A stretch of 64,000 nucleotides of DNA from Stenopsyche tienmushanensis (lineage: Eukaryota > Arthropoda > Insecta > Trichoptera > Stenopsychidae): positions 1,364,001 to 1,428,000 of the forward strand of contig WACJ01000549.1 in assembly GCA_008973525.1 (NCBI GenBank). The letters run 5' to 3'. The notes under the pieces were generated by a model, which was given only the letters and a program-made list of their open reading frames with translations, was not told the origin of the DNA and did not search any database. The translations under genes were made by a program, and so were the position numbers. Positions 1 to 12,720 of this stretch are shown piece after piece; position 1 is the stretch's first letter; each line of letters opens with the position of its first letter.

Positions 1-1622
1 GACAATGAACTTTAGATCGGGTGACTTCTGAACGATTTTAGTACATACACATATAAATGAAATCGACATAGCATCTCCATAAAAATAGTTTGAAGCATCC
101 ATGAAAAATATTCAAGACAAAATGGATTTAGAATGCTGATACCATGAAAAATCAACTAAAGTGCAGCAATGAGAATATAAGACATTTCGTTCAGGATTTG
201 GAATATTTTATTTAAATGCTAGGCGTTAAAAGACGAAACTTAAATTTGAGTACAGAGCAAAATCTCTAAATAATGAAAACATGAGAAATAAGGCGGAAAA
301 ATTGAAAAAAATGGGGTGTACAACCATATTTGGCTAGCAATCAAAGAATTTTTTCTCAAACACGTCTATGAAAGTTATATAAAATAAGATGTTAAATAGA
401 AAAATATTTTGATTGTAAGCTTTTTGTATCAACGTTCAACTAAATAAATATATAAATATAAACTTTAGTAAAGCCAATGTGCATAAATTTGTAGGCAGCT
501 TAAACGCTAAATATTCCAGAAATAAGTTAACGTATGAAATATTTTTCTACTATTGTAGAGATCGATCATTATAATTCATATATTAATAAAGGAAAGTCTT
601 GAAATAGGCATCAAATCCTACTCGTTATTAATTGCCTAAAATTAATATCAAACATACGCAGTCTACGAGAGAATTCATACGAAAGATGGCAGAAGTAAAA
701 CGAAATATTTGTACGTTTCAAAGAGATGGATGTCTTTGATCACGAAGACAGAATCAATTTATCTCCAGATTAAGCCGCATATCCTCCTTATTCGTCATTA
801 ATATAATAAGCTTTTGAAGCAATGCTTTGTAACGTAGACTAATTGAATTAAAGTCATTAACATCCTCGTATACGTGTAATTTCGGAAGTTGTCTACCGGG
901 AGGTGCGGTTCTTGTGCTCGTCTCCTACTAGATAATTAACACCGTGATTTATATTATTAATTTGTTTTAAATTGTCGTGTAGAACTCAGTGTGTAGATTT
1001 CAGAAGTTATATATCATCGGCTCGATAAGCAGAAGCTCGCAACTTAAAAGCTCAGACAGTCATAGACCCATAAACTATAAATACAAGCCCTTCGGCCTCG
1101 GCGAATTTCAATTTTCATTAAAGCCATTTTCTGAACGTTTCGTATTTATGGTTTCGATACAATCCTCAAAGGACTTCCAGATATGAAATTCACAAAGGAT
1201 TTGACGAACATTTAAAAGTTGCGGATTGTGGTTTTGTAATTTTCAACCGATTAAAAAGCAAGCAATTATGCTTATGGCTGTGAAAATTTCTCTATAAATA
1301 ATACACCCAATAATTTCGATTTTTAATAAATTAGAGTGATGCATAAATTCTGTTTTTTTTATATATTTTTTTATTATTTATATATTACAAATATATATTT
1401 GTGCTATTTATGGTTTATTTTACAATAATGGAATTAGCTCTCAAATTCGTATTCGTCACTGCATATTTAAATAGGTTCGTGTTAAAATTGAGTTAACATG
1501 CAATAAAAGTGAAACAAAACCTACGATACAAAATTAAATAGATTACTAACGGTAAAAGTTCGGTTTTAGTAATTAAAAAATAAGCACCAAATAGACCAAA
1601 GAAGAAACTAAGAATAATACTA
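1..1622. other. AT-rich non-coding stretch, no gene recognised
   Basis: No reading frame here shows a recognisable domain, and none is long enough to stand out from chance. The part from about 860 to 1190 has more balanced base composition than its surroundings. A 65-codon frame there (989-1186) has no recognisable features. The stretch may be intronic to the gene driven by the minus-strand promoter near 36.5 kb, or simply intergenic. Confidence 0.5.
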
Positions 1623-3307
1623 CAGTGGAACCTCGATAAACCGTTCCCGCATAATACGTTTTCCCGGATGGACCGTTCATTTTTTATAGTCCCGTCAAAC
1701 TCCCATAAGAACAACGTTAAATAATCCCGCATTGACCGTTCCCCGATTTACCGATTTCCTCGATAAACCGTTTAAATATTTTGGTCCCGTCACAAATATT
1801 ATCCCGATTGACCGTTTTTATTGCATATTTCTCCGTATCTCGGCAAGCAAGTTTGACACAGCCGAGTGATCGGTCTATAGTTTTCGGGATCGATCAGTTT
1901 TTTGGACTGATTTTGGAATCGGAATTACCTTTGCAAATTTCCATAATGTGGGATAATAACCGATTTTCAGGCAAGCATTGAAAACTTTCGTGGGAAGTTT
2001 TTAATGATTGTATTATCAATTTCGCCGAACCTGTGTATTTTTTTGTTTTTAATCTTTATTTTTTCTTGATAATAATTTCTAACGGAGTGATTATTTTAGT
2101 ATTTGTTAAGGATTTAGGATAATTTTTGAAGAATTATTTTAATGATTTCGAAATCGTCTGTTGTGTGCTATTGTCGCTTAAGTGCTGGGAATCCTGGTGA
2201 TTAGTCCCAAAGTTTTGGATAATAGGTTTACCTTATCTACGCTATTGTCGATTATTCGGAGATCGTCACTTAAAAAGGGAAAACCTATCGTCTTTTGTTT
2301 GACTGATTTGACGAACATCGGTGTCCAACATTCCTTAGTATCGAGGTTGGGAATTTCCCAATCCGTTTTATCTCTACGTTACAATGCAAATGTTGAATTG
2401 TTTAAAATTCATGGTAATAATGATTCCTGTACATACAAACTTTTTAGTCGCGTAGCTGAATTTGTACAAGTCAGTTGCGTTCAATATTGCCTCACATCTT
2501 GTATCGAATTTTTTTCCAAATTGAAACTAAAATGCCGCCACCCATGAAGAAAACTAGAACTCTAGCTGAGAAGCTGAAAATAATTCAAGACGTCGAAAAC
2601 AATCCAGGAGAAAAACGAATTGACATAGCAAAACGTCTGGGATTAGCACCATCAACTCTAAACACGATTGTTGCTATGAAGAGTAACATTCGCAAAACAA
2701 TTGAAAAGTGCGGCAAGACAGCGAATAAAAGAAAGTCTGCTAAGGAATCTACTTTTGGAGAGCTTGAAGATATTCTTTACACGTGGTACCAGCAGGCGCG
2801 AGCTGAAAACATACCCATTGATGGATCCATAGTCAAAGAAAATGCTTTGCAAATAGCCAAAATAAAAGGGATCACAAAATTTTCTGTGGCGTTGAGACAA
2901 TCGACTCATTATGTGATGCAACTAATGACAGCAGTGAAGAGGAAGATGGCGAAGAACATAATACCGAATCTATTCCGACATTTACAGAAGCATTATTGGC
3001 CTTCGAAAAAATTAAATCATTTTTCTATTCCAAGAAAATAGATGAATCCGCTCTTAGAAAAGTACGCGAGTTTGAGGCGTCTTTGTTCCAATTAAAGTGC
3101 CAAACAACAAAGAAGCAAACAAACATAAAGGAGTTTTTTAAAAAATAAATTTTATATACAATATATACAAGTAACTAATAAATAAATGTTTTTTTAAGAT
3201 TTTAGTTGTTTTTTATTATTATTTGAAGCTTTCCCGCATTAACCGTTTCCCGCAATTACCGTTTTTTTCCAGGGTCCCTTGGAAAACGTAAAATCGAGGT
3301 TTCACTG
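1623..3307 (+). mobile_element. Tigger/pogo-like DNA transposon, internally deleted
   Basis: The element starts CAGTGGAACCTCGAT and ends with the inverted copy ATCGAGGTTTCACTG, and it is flanked on both sides by TA. Both are hallmarks of the pogo/Tigger branch of the Tc1/mariner superfamily, which inserts at TA. Subterminal sequence repeats the theme CCGTTCCCGC / GATTGACCGTTT several times at the left end, with related CCCGCATTAACCGTTT units at the right end. It encodes a transposase N-terminus and C-terminus (2532-3148) but has lost the catalytic core. It cannot move itself, but intact ends mean it could have been mobilised in trans. Confidence 0.88.
2532..3148 (+). pseudogene. Tigger/pogo transposase remnant, DDE domain deleted
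   Basis: The frame opens at the ATG in AAAATGCCGCCACCCATGAAG. It begins MPPPMKKTRTLAEKL and continues through KRLGLAPSTLNTI, a CENP-B/Psq-type helix-turn-helix. Next comes a CENPB-type second DNA-binding domain (LEDILYTWYQQARAENIPI...ALQIAKIKGITKFSV). At about 2890-2910 the frame is lost. A different frame then carries a typical acidic linker and C-terminus (SSEEEDGEEHNTESIPTF ... KEFFKK, stop at 3146-3148). The whole DDE catalytic core of some 200-plus residues is missing between the two. What remains could at most bind the element's ends. Family assignment rests on domain order and on the matching terminal repeats. Confidence 0.8.
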
Positions 3308-3379
3308 TATTACAAAACACAAATGGATGATTATACCACTCAATTGACATATTATATTCTTATTCGTTACTGAAAAAAC

Positions 3380-3640
3380 ATAATTTTTATTGAGCGAAAT
3401 TATTGATGGTTGAACATTCATAGAAAAACAAGATTTCATGTTTTGTAGGATTCGAAAGAAGTTATTTATTGTAAGCTACTGTAACCCGAAAAAAACTATC
3501 ACTGCGAAGTGATATAATGATCAGTAAATGAAATTGAACAAAAACCTTAAAAATTGACATAGTGGATGAAAATTCTAGATTACATGTTACTTCTGTGGCG
3601 ATAAATTTGATTTTGGAACGTGTATAGGGAGTTTTCCCTC
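3380..3640 (+). mobile_element. Decayed mariner relic (catalytic-core portion)
   Basis: In plus-strand translation a broken frame reads H-V-L-stop-D-S-K-E-V-I-Y-C-K-L-L-stop-P-E-K-N. It lines up with the mariner signature W-W-D-x-K-G-V-I-Y-Y-E-L-L-x-P-G-x-T. A shifted frame further on reads LHVTSVAINLILERV, which resembles the segment after the second catalytic Asp (A-R-P-H-V-...-L-L-E-L-G). There are multiple stops and frameshifts. The nucleotide sequence TTCGAAAGAAG(N)TATTTATT is shared with the relic at 17.36 kb, so the two are diverged copies of related elements. No terminal repeats could be placed. Confidence 0.42.
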
Positions 3641-6600
3641 TTTCAGTTTACTTCTTCGTAGACTTAATCAATATTTTAAAAAGAATAATAAATTCCAAAA
3701 TGCATTGACGATTACATACTGTCAAAGCTTGATATAAATGTTACAAGAAAAATTAAAATTACAAAAGGTCAAGATTCAAATGACCAATACGAAAAAAATA
3801 AATGTTCATAATTCTTTGAATGATCGAGAACTTATGCATTTCACTAATAAAAAAAAACCACACACAAGCAAGATATATAAAAAAAACTTGCAGTTAAAAG
3901 AAAATTTTACATTTTATTACATAATAAAGAAAAACTGCATTATTTACAAAATATGATGATTACATTCACCAAAGATAATGTTATAATTAATAGAAATATT
4001 AAATTACTTATATAACGTCAAATTTTCAAACAAATTTAACTTAAGAAGTTATACAATTATAAAATATCTACACCTTTAGAAAGATTATTTCTATTATGTG
4101 ACAATAAGCCGAGTGAAATCGAAGAAACGAGAGCTTTTCAGAATTATTTAGCAAAAGTTTGAACGCTCCCACGCAGGGGGATTACATGATTAATTCTACT
4201 TAATATCGAGAAAGTCTAAAGCGAAATCAACCAAACGTGTTCAGTGTTGATATTAAGTTATAAAGACGGCGACAAACTAAAACATAAACGCTCCAACTAA
4301 AAGATAAATATAATACAAAAGTTACTAAAGGCGGATTTAAATTAAGTCAAATTTATATCTTTTTAATAGTCAACAAGAAGAGAAACGATATGAAAGCATT
4401 AAGAAATACATGGAAACGTTGTAAAAAAAACAAACAGCGAGAAATAAATTAAGTGAATAAATTATCAATGTCAATAGTTTAATCAAATCAAGTGATAATA
4501 TATTAAAATGATCAAATGCAAAAATAATAAAAAACAAGTCTGTTAATTACATATTTTTGTACAAATTAATATTAAAACACAGACCCATTGTGTTGTAGAA
4601 TTCAATAACGATTTGTATTCAGGCGTATTCTATTATATTTTTAAAAACTCCCATTTCTTAACAGAAGTTGTTTAATTTAAAAAACTTAAATTATTAATAT
4701 ACAAATAACGTACAACATTACATTTGGGTGTAATTTTGAAATATCTTAAATAACGACATATGACGTAAACGGGTTATTAAATTAAGCAATTTAATAGATA
4801 GATCAAAAAATAAAAGGTTATTGCTATTTTAATACGAATAATTTAACGATATTGGGTATATTTGCATTTAGAGCAATGCAAAATACATTAGAAAATATTT
4901 TCAAAAATATTAGTGGATTAATTAAAAACATATATTTTTAAACGGTTTTTCATATAATAAAGTAGAAAATTTACGAATTTGCTTCACAAGTGTATAATTC
5001 CATGCAATGAAATCTATAAAGAAGTTTCAATCAAACGCAATCGATCAAAAATAAGAAATTAGCTGAAGAAAGATTCTGCCATAAGAATATTTGGGCAATA
5101 AGAAAACACAAACATTAAATGCAGGCTTATCATATATATCTGAGTGTATACATTCCGATTTAAAATCAGGCATATTTAATTAATACAAGGACAATCTACC
5201 AGTGGTATATTTCGTGGGAACCTTATTACAGACTACTTATTTTATACCATATACATTTAAATTACTATTGGCATCGTGCATCATGAGGTGTTAAATATAT
5301 ATTATTTATTTCATGTATTTACATAATACGTATTAACATAACTCTAGTTATTTTGGGTTTTATTTTAAATGTATCTTAATTCTACTTATGTCACACATCA
5401 ACGCTATTTGTATAGGAGTTTCATTGGATTGTTAAAGTTAATTTACACATACTATTCATATTGTTATTTCACTACAGGATTCTTATAAACTACGTTTACC
5501 TAATGTTATAATTTAAGCCTATCTAAAAAAAACAATTTATTGACGAGGCGTTTTTTAATAAAATTTTGCATGTGAAACAATAAATTGTGATTTATTTAAT
5601 CGTATTTTAAATTGTATGATGAAATGATAATAATATTAAAGTGTTTCGTTGGAACGTGCCTAGCATAATCTAAATATTTTATAAGACACAAAATCAAACG
5701 AAATCTGACAATCCATCTTAAGACATTTAACCAGAGTCGGGTATAAAAATGGCGTAATGTCAAGTCATTTTCAGGTATTTTTTCAGCGCGGGCGAATTTT
5801 CTTGCCTACGAATGCAAGCCATTTGTTTCTACCAACGCCATTTTTTGCGAGCCCACGAACCGGGGCTAAATTCTAACAAATGTTTTATTTTTTGCTTGCT
5901 CCACTTAACAAGGCCTCTGTTACACGTAATCGTTTTCCTGAATGCCTAATGATCCGCCACATACCCAGAAAATCACTTCTAATATTTCTTTTTTCAGCGT
6001 TAAGCAAACGAACTTGCTGCCATATTATAAAACACATGTAAAAATTCAGCACCTCAACCCAAAACGATATTTCACAGAAACCTTAATTTTGCGATGAAGA
6101 CGTGTTCTTAGATACATTTGTTGTAAAAGGGGGGGGGGGGATAATCGTAAATATTGAGGGACGTCGCCAAATTCCCAGAAACCGGCAGAAAAATGTTCGT
6201 ACGTGTTTGATGGTTCATTTATCGATTCGCCCGCAGGTAAAGGGGCCGCTGATCTAAATTAAATCAAGGGTTTCGCGAATCTCATGGGTTCTCTTGTAGG
6301 GGTCCGACCTTAAAGTATGAAAGGGGTTGGGTGATATATTTTATATGGGGTCCTGAATGAAACGAATCAATTTTCAATGGGCAATTTGGCGAGTGAAACC
6401 CGCTGGGGTCCGCTGGTGGAAAAAAAAGCGCCGACGCTTCGGGAAATCCCCATGAAAATTTCTTTCGACAAAGTGAAAATAAACCCGCCAAGAAATTACG
6501 ATCATAATAAAAAACGTTTACGGTGTTAACGGTGACTGTGTTAAAAATAACAACCCACAAATATCGCAGACGTACCATCGAAATAAAATAGATTTGATCG

Positions 6601-9364
6601 TACATACATTCAATGAGACATACACATATCTTACACTTAGAGATATTTATTTTATGATACAAGCAGAATGTATTGATGATGCAGCATAAATGTATTAGAT
6701 TCATAGTTTTAAAATCACACATTGTTATTTTTTATTTAATAACCTTAATATTATACCTAAAACTTATGACATATGCACGAAAAGATCAGGACTGATTAAG
6801 ATTATATATATTTATTAATAAACAGCCAGATTTCCATTATATTTAATTTATTGTATGGGACTGTAACTACACTAATTATTATATCCACCATTTACAAGAA
6901 ATTCTTGATATCCAAAACTCATGTAAAAAATGAAATATATAAGGCTTTCATCGAAGTTAAAATAAATTCAATTTGTCGTATTCTAATAAACAATCAAATC
7001 AAATATCAGAAGAAACGACTTAATAACCTAATGATTGCATATAAAAGTGTTTATTTCAACTATTTTGTATGAATACTATTGTCAATTAATATTTTAGATA
7101 AATATTTTTATCCTAATTAAAAAATATTTATAGACGATCACAATTTATGTTAATTGATGTGAATACGCTTCATATATAGAATAAAATGGGAATTTAAAGA
7201 AATAAACTCGAAATAACTCATATATTAATATACTTCATAGCAAACGCTTAGGCATTTCGTGAAAGGATTTTTAATTAAAACGAATTTTTAAATAACAAAT
7301 TCATCAATATATTATTTTGGATAATTTATGATTAGTTTTGATAAAAATGTTCAAATTACAGTATAGATATAGGGAAAAAATACCACTTGTTAAATATATT
7401 TTTAGTGAGATTCTCATGTCGTACTATGTAGAACGATATTTCTATGTCAATAAATATTAATTAAATTATTCATAACGGATTTTCTTAAACACACACCTTC
7501 AATAATTATCATTTTTTATAATTTCTAGGAATATATCAGATTCAAATGATATTTGATAAGACAAGATTTAGATCAATTCGATATTTTTGTGAGATTGTGG
7601 GATTAAATTACGATTCCGTAAAAGATTATTATAGGCGAGTTTCACGAAATACATTTACTCAATAAAAAATATTTGGAAAAATAAATTCAATAAGATATTC
7701 TTTACATTCCAATGACATCAATGTAATTTAGATGAATCGTCGGGTAAACTACCCTTGTCCGTTTGACAACACCCAATTACCGTATTTCACTCCATCAAAA
7801 CCAAAGCTTTTAGTACCATAATAATAATTATATTGTTATTAACGAAGGGTTTATTACATAATAGTTTAAGACTTAAATATTCCGAACGTTGTATCATATT
7901 ACACTGCAAATAATATATGTAAAAATAGCATCCCATTCCATTGCCTTAACTAAAAAGCTTGACAAAAAGCAGGAAAAAGACCCTGGATGCAAATGGCAAG
8001 CACTTTTCCCGTAAATAGCGCATCGTAATTCATCGTAGTCCGCTTTAAAGGTAATCTGTATGATATACATTTTATATGCAGCAGTAGACAATTGTTCTGC
8101 AAATACTGAAACTCTCTGCTGAGTCAATACGAACTCTGTCTCTATACTGAATCCTCTAATTAATAAATTAGTCCGTCTCTGGACGTAACGAACCATTTTA
8201 TGAACGCAATGTAAAGCATCTGCATGCTCAAAATATACCTCCAGCTTCAATTATCGCCGTAGTTACTCATAAAAATTACTTTTTTCAGCCCTTATAATGA
8301 AACACCACTCTTGCACGATGTATTTTTGGGGGGGTGGTTATTAAAGCAATTTCTGGAATACTGTTCCGCTGAAACTCGTTTGTAATCAACCCTGTAAATA
8401 CGTCTATTAAATATAAATGTACAATAATTAGCAGCCTTTCACGCCTAACAGCGTAATAAAGACTAATAGGTCTCAGCCCTTATGTTATTATATTATGTGA
8501 ATGTAAATGAGATTAATAGAGCCAAAACGATCATCAATTTCACTGAGAGCTTAATTTAAGCCTTCGTATGCGGTTCTTGGAAGTACACGATTTTTATACA
8601 GACTAAATCCAATGAGTTATTAAATAGACATTTATTAATACGAAATCTCAAATTTATACTATTTGGGATTTCATCAATTTGTAAACCTAAAATTATTTAA
8701 TAAGCTAATGTTTAGTCTGACTGATGTTTTGAAATAAAAAATATTTTCTTTAACATCTGAAAATAAATTTATTGAAATTGATCATGCAAGAATGGCACAA
8801 ACATTAAAAAAAGGTAAATAGATGCGCGCGCACGTATGTTTTAATGAGATTTAGGTTTAGTGCAAAAGTAGCATACTAAAGAGCACCCTCAAACTTTGAT
8901 TTATGCAGGTTCTTGTTCGTGATTTTACAATAAGCTATTTTAGTAACAGTAATCGATTCTTATTATAAGAAGAAAAAAAGAGAGTGCACACTTTTAATTA
9001 CTGAATGCGAACAAGAAAAAGATGTAATTGTATTATTCTTGCCCCTTAATTAAATCGCATATTTTTAATTAAATTGCGCAAAAGGAATCTCTTTATAGTG
9101 TGAATGTCATGCATTTATTAGACAGTTTTTATATTTCGTAAACTAACCAATGATTTTCTATGGGTTTCATAATTTTTGCGCGATTTCTATGCACACGATT
9201 TATTTTTGAACGTATATACTACGTAAATCAAGCAATATAAGGTTCTTTATTAATTTAAAATGTAAAATCGTGAATTCGATTGTAATTGAATCACATTAGC
9301 CACGGGAAGCATATTGTTGCGAAATTGTAAAAACATACTTTTTTCACAAAAAATATAATATATT
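3641..9364. other. Long AT-rich non-coding stretch with one GC-richer island
   Basis: No gene is recognised. Most of the stretch is A+T-rich with scattered short frames. From about 5720 to 6480 the base composition becomes clearly more balanced, with many CpGs and a 146-codon minus-strand frame (6282-6722). That frame has no domain and crosses into AT-rich sequence, so it is probably fortuitous. A second, weaker island lies at about 7890-8400. Confidence 0.5.
6129..6140. repeat. Homopolymer run of 12 G
   Basis: A run of 12 consecutive G residues, preceded by TGTAAAA, inside the GC-richer island at 5.7-6.5 kb. Its length is likely to vary between individuals or assemblies. Confidence 0.9.
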
Positions 9365-9750
9365 TTAACCCTTTGCGGCACGAGATTTAAACTAAAAGAA
9401 ATACACGTGTTGCACAGAATTTTTGCAAATTGTTTTAATTTATCGTAGTATAAATTACATCCTATCCCAAATTTTAAAGAACATATTGAAGAAACATTGT
9501 CACTATATTCATTTGGTTTTGTCGTATAACGTTGTAATATTTTTATTATGCGAATATTTTTAATATACAAAAATGTTCAAGAGACGTTGTGGGATCATAA
9601 ATTATCTAGAAAATTAACAGTTCCATTTCATGTTCGAGCGCCATTATTTGAAAAAAAAAGGTCAGATCATTAAAATTATCAGCTTTAAAAGTATCAAAAA
9701 GAATTATTTTAAAAAATATTTATTTAGCGCCCCCGTAGCCAATGTGTTAA
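9365..9750. mobile_element. Possible piggyBac-like non-autonomous element (TTAA ends)
   Basis: The left edge reads TTAACCCTTTGCGGCAC and the right edge, read inward on the other strand, reads TTAACACATTGGCTACG. Nine of the first 11 positions match, and TTAA is the target duplication of piggyBac-type transposons. The 386-bp interior is AT-rich and non-coding. TTAACCCTTTGAG also occurs at 38374. The inverted repeats are short and imperfect, so this could be coincidence. Confidence 0.3.
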
Positions 9751-9780
9751 AACGTAGCAAATAGTATTTTAAGCCATAAT

Positions 9781-9815
9781 AGATATTTTGGACATTTTCA
9801 ATGTCCAAAATATCT
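9781..9815. repeat. Perfect 16-bp inverted repeat with 3-nt loop
   Basis: AGATATTTTGGACATT (9781-9796) is followed by TTC and then the exact reverse complement AATGTCCAAAATATCT (9800-9815). It lies 30 bp outside the right edge of the possible TTAA element. It could be a small palindromic insertion, a replication-slippage product or a hairpin in a transcript. No known factor site was recognised. Confidence 0.9.
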
Positions 9816-12487
9816 GCTTCGAGAATCCACGATAATAGATCGTATTTATGGGAAACTTTTTAAAATAGTATATAAATTCCATGTCATGTGGTCTTGAATG
9901 AAGTCTTCGTTTAATTCTAAGAAGGGTTTTCATATCAAAATATTTCCAGACAAAATAATGCTGACATCCTATGAAACTCGATAGTTTCGTACCCCTATCC
10001 GTATTATTCGAAATTGCGATGTTAAATTTAAGCATATTTACAAAGTGTTCGCTCAAAATGTTTCGTTAAAACTCGTATATTCAGAAAAGGGAATCGTAGA
10101 AAACAAACTATCACAATGGCATCAATCGAACGACTTTCTTGGAATATAAAGGGACTACCTTATACAACTGTAAATATTTCAAGCACGGAGAGTCGAAAGT
10201 TTGAACTCAGTCGAGGAAATCCAGCTCGGCTTTGTTCACCGAACCAGCATCAGAGCTTTGCAGCTTTTTCCTAGCGAAGGAAGTTGTTGCTAATAAAACC
10301 CGCTGAATGGGAAGGAAGCGAAGAAGGTGAGCGGATAAAAATTGTACAACTAATATCGGAACTACCTCGTTGTTTTCAATCGACTTCCTCTCGACTTCGG
10401 AAAACTTCCGCGGATGCAATTGAAGCATAAAATACATTTGCCTCTCAAATATTATTAGACAAAAAGTTCGGTAATACATTGTAATGCGGTCTATGTTATG
10501 TAAGATGTTTTTTTGGCAGAAGAACAGATATAGCACAATAGAAACACTCGACATGGATGAATTTATGTTTTTCTGAATGTTTCCGATGTAAACATGATAC
10601 ATGAATTCGAAAGAGAATTCATGAATAATTTGTTCTCGTGAGTGGATAAAAAAATAATTTTCCGACTTTATTTACGTTTAATGTTTCATATGACGGTAGG
10701 CTCAAAAGCTATATAAAGCACTATATATTAGATTTCAGTATAATTAGACATAAACGTAGGTATTCAGCTCCTATAAAATCACTGAATTTATACTTATCCG
10801 GGTTTTAAATATTTTTGTAATTACCAAAATAGCATAAACAGTTTCGTTTATCAAAGAATTCCAAAATTATTCAAAGTGTTCATATAACAACATAAACCAC
10901 ATGTTGAAAAACTTAAATAAACAACAGTATGTTTCTTTATATTAGACACACAAAAAAATATCATTTTACAGTTTTAATATAGCACGATATTTGATACAAC
11001 ATGGAGAAGACTACCTGAATTTCATAAAATTCAATATGGTTTGATGTTGAATTAAGACCGTCAATTTTAGATATTAATTTTAAAAATGTGTCAATAAATC
11101 CCTATATATAACAGAATTCTGATATGATTTTCGAGGATTCAACAAACGAAAATATCAAAGGTTTTCAGCAAAAAGTACATACCCGGGGTTATTATACAAA
11201 GTATGCTGATTCGAAAGAAAGTAACGATAATGAAAAAACGGTTCCACTAACTGCAAGTTTAATTTTAGAAGTCCTCCAACCGGTTAATGAACTCCACCAA
11301 TTTTTCCAAAAAAGGATCGTGTTGTAGGATTGATTTAAAGACTGAATACATATTCAAAATAGTAACCATTGTAATAGTTTAATAGTAAGTGATCTTCGCC
11401 GAAGCGGTTGCATTTTGTATCAAACAGCGACTTTAAAAAGCGAAATATTAATTTCAATTATAAAAAGTCGTTCTATTTTTAAAGGTTAAATTAACAAATT
11501 AAAATTTAATGTTTTTTAGAGGATGTTATCCGGAGTGCGTCAGAATTTATTTTCAGGCATGAATTTTAAAGCATCAGAATACAAGATGAACCTTAGTTTC
11601 AAGTAAACATTGGGGTTTTGGGCCGTCAAACGAACTTCCATATAAAGTAACTCCATTTCAATAAGTGAAAACTATACATCTTGTAAAAGGTCGACCCTAA
11701 CAGACCTCAATGGCGACCGTCTTTCGGTGGAGGGTCTCTTCTCATGCATGCATTAGACTTAACAAAATATCTGATGTCAAAGGGCTGACAACCCTACTTT
11801 GTATATATTCAGTATCAAGTTGGCACTTCAATTTAGGATACTTCAGCGGAAGCAGCGGCGAAGCCAAAATAACGAAACCAACGAAAAACATATTAAATAC
11901 ATTATTTTTTCGTTCGTAAATACATTTTGCTCATATATATATATATATGGGAGGGTGGAATTGTCGAAACGTATTATATAAGCACAGGGTAAACAATTAT
12001 CGAAAACTTGCATGCTGATTCTTTGACCCGAAAAGTCTTAGTCCGGAAACTTTTTCTCTCGCGGCTCACATTTTTCCGAGAAGTTTCCTTTGATCCCATC
12101 GGCTAACCACATTTTCCTATTTGATCCTTTTGCGAAATTGGAAAGACAACTTTAACGAGATGATCCATATTCAATTGGTCTAAGGACTATGCCGACTAAA
12201 GCTTTCATGATCCTTTCTCTCTTGATAACATTGTAACAATATTTATGCGTGGGTAATTTTTTTTTTTTTTTGCAAACATCATTTAATTTATATTATTTGT
12301 AATATAATCAAAATATCATTGAAATTTGATTTAGAAATAAAATACAATTATAATACTAAAATAAATTAAAAAATTCTATTTGAGCACCTGTGATCATTAA
12401 AATTGAAGTAAAATAGGCTTGGATTACACCAAATAAAAATATTTGCATAGCAAATTTGATGGCGAAAATCATAAAAATTTCAATAAA
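9816..12487. other. Non-coding stretch with a GC-richer block at 10.2-10.4 kb
   Basis: No gene is recognised. A 131-codon minus-strand frame (10207-10602) and a 67-codon plus-strand frame (11124-11327) have no recognisable domain, signal peptide or splice context. Blocks at about 10200-10420 and 11990-12210 are less AT-rich than the surroundings. A T14 run lies near 12257. Confidence 0.5.
11933..11948. repeat. (AT)8 microsatellite
   Basis: Eight uninterrupted AT units. A similar (TA)8 tract lies at 14145-14160. Confidence 0.9.
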
Positions 12488-12720
12488 TATGGAACTATAC
12501 TCGATTTACGATTAACTAGTACATTAAGCTTATGAACGACCACTTGTATATTGTTATTTGTTATATTGACGTGGACGTAGACGTAGACGAAGCACTTTCT
12601 TCTATTTATTCGCAGATTTAAAAAAAACTAAAATTCGACGCAGTTTAATACAAAATGGTCGATCTTACCCATTTGGTTTACTGAATGCACAGGATAACCA
12701 CAAATTGACTATAGGCATAT
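12488..12720 (+). repeat. Dispersed repeat family, copy A
   Basis: This copy aligns in order with 25961-26190 and 29916-30168. Shared landmarks are TATGGAA(C/T), CATTAAGCTTATGAACGACC, GACGTAGACG, AAATGGTCG(A/T)T, AATG(C/T)ACA(A/G)GAT and TATAGGCATAT. The motif TGAACGACCANTTG near the start and AAAATGGTCG near position 170 form an internal inverted pair, as in a MITE or a DNA-transposon end. No coding potential was seen, and the family is not one I can name. Confidence 0.65.

Noticed and set aside
2182..2547. 121-codon frame inside the Tigger element
   Set aside because: It overlaps the start of the true transposase frame and matches nothing known; probably element leader sequence.
6282..6722. 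146-codon minus-strand open frame
   Set aside because: It crosses from GC-rich to AT-rich DNA with an abrupt change in amino-acid composition and no recognisable domain.
7894..8250. 118-codon minus-strand open frame
   Set aside because: No domain, signal peptide or splice sites supporting a gene.
10207..10602. 131-codon minus-strand open frame
   Set aside because: Composition and lack of motifs fit a chance frame; no exon signals.
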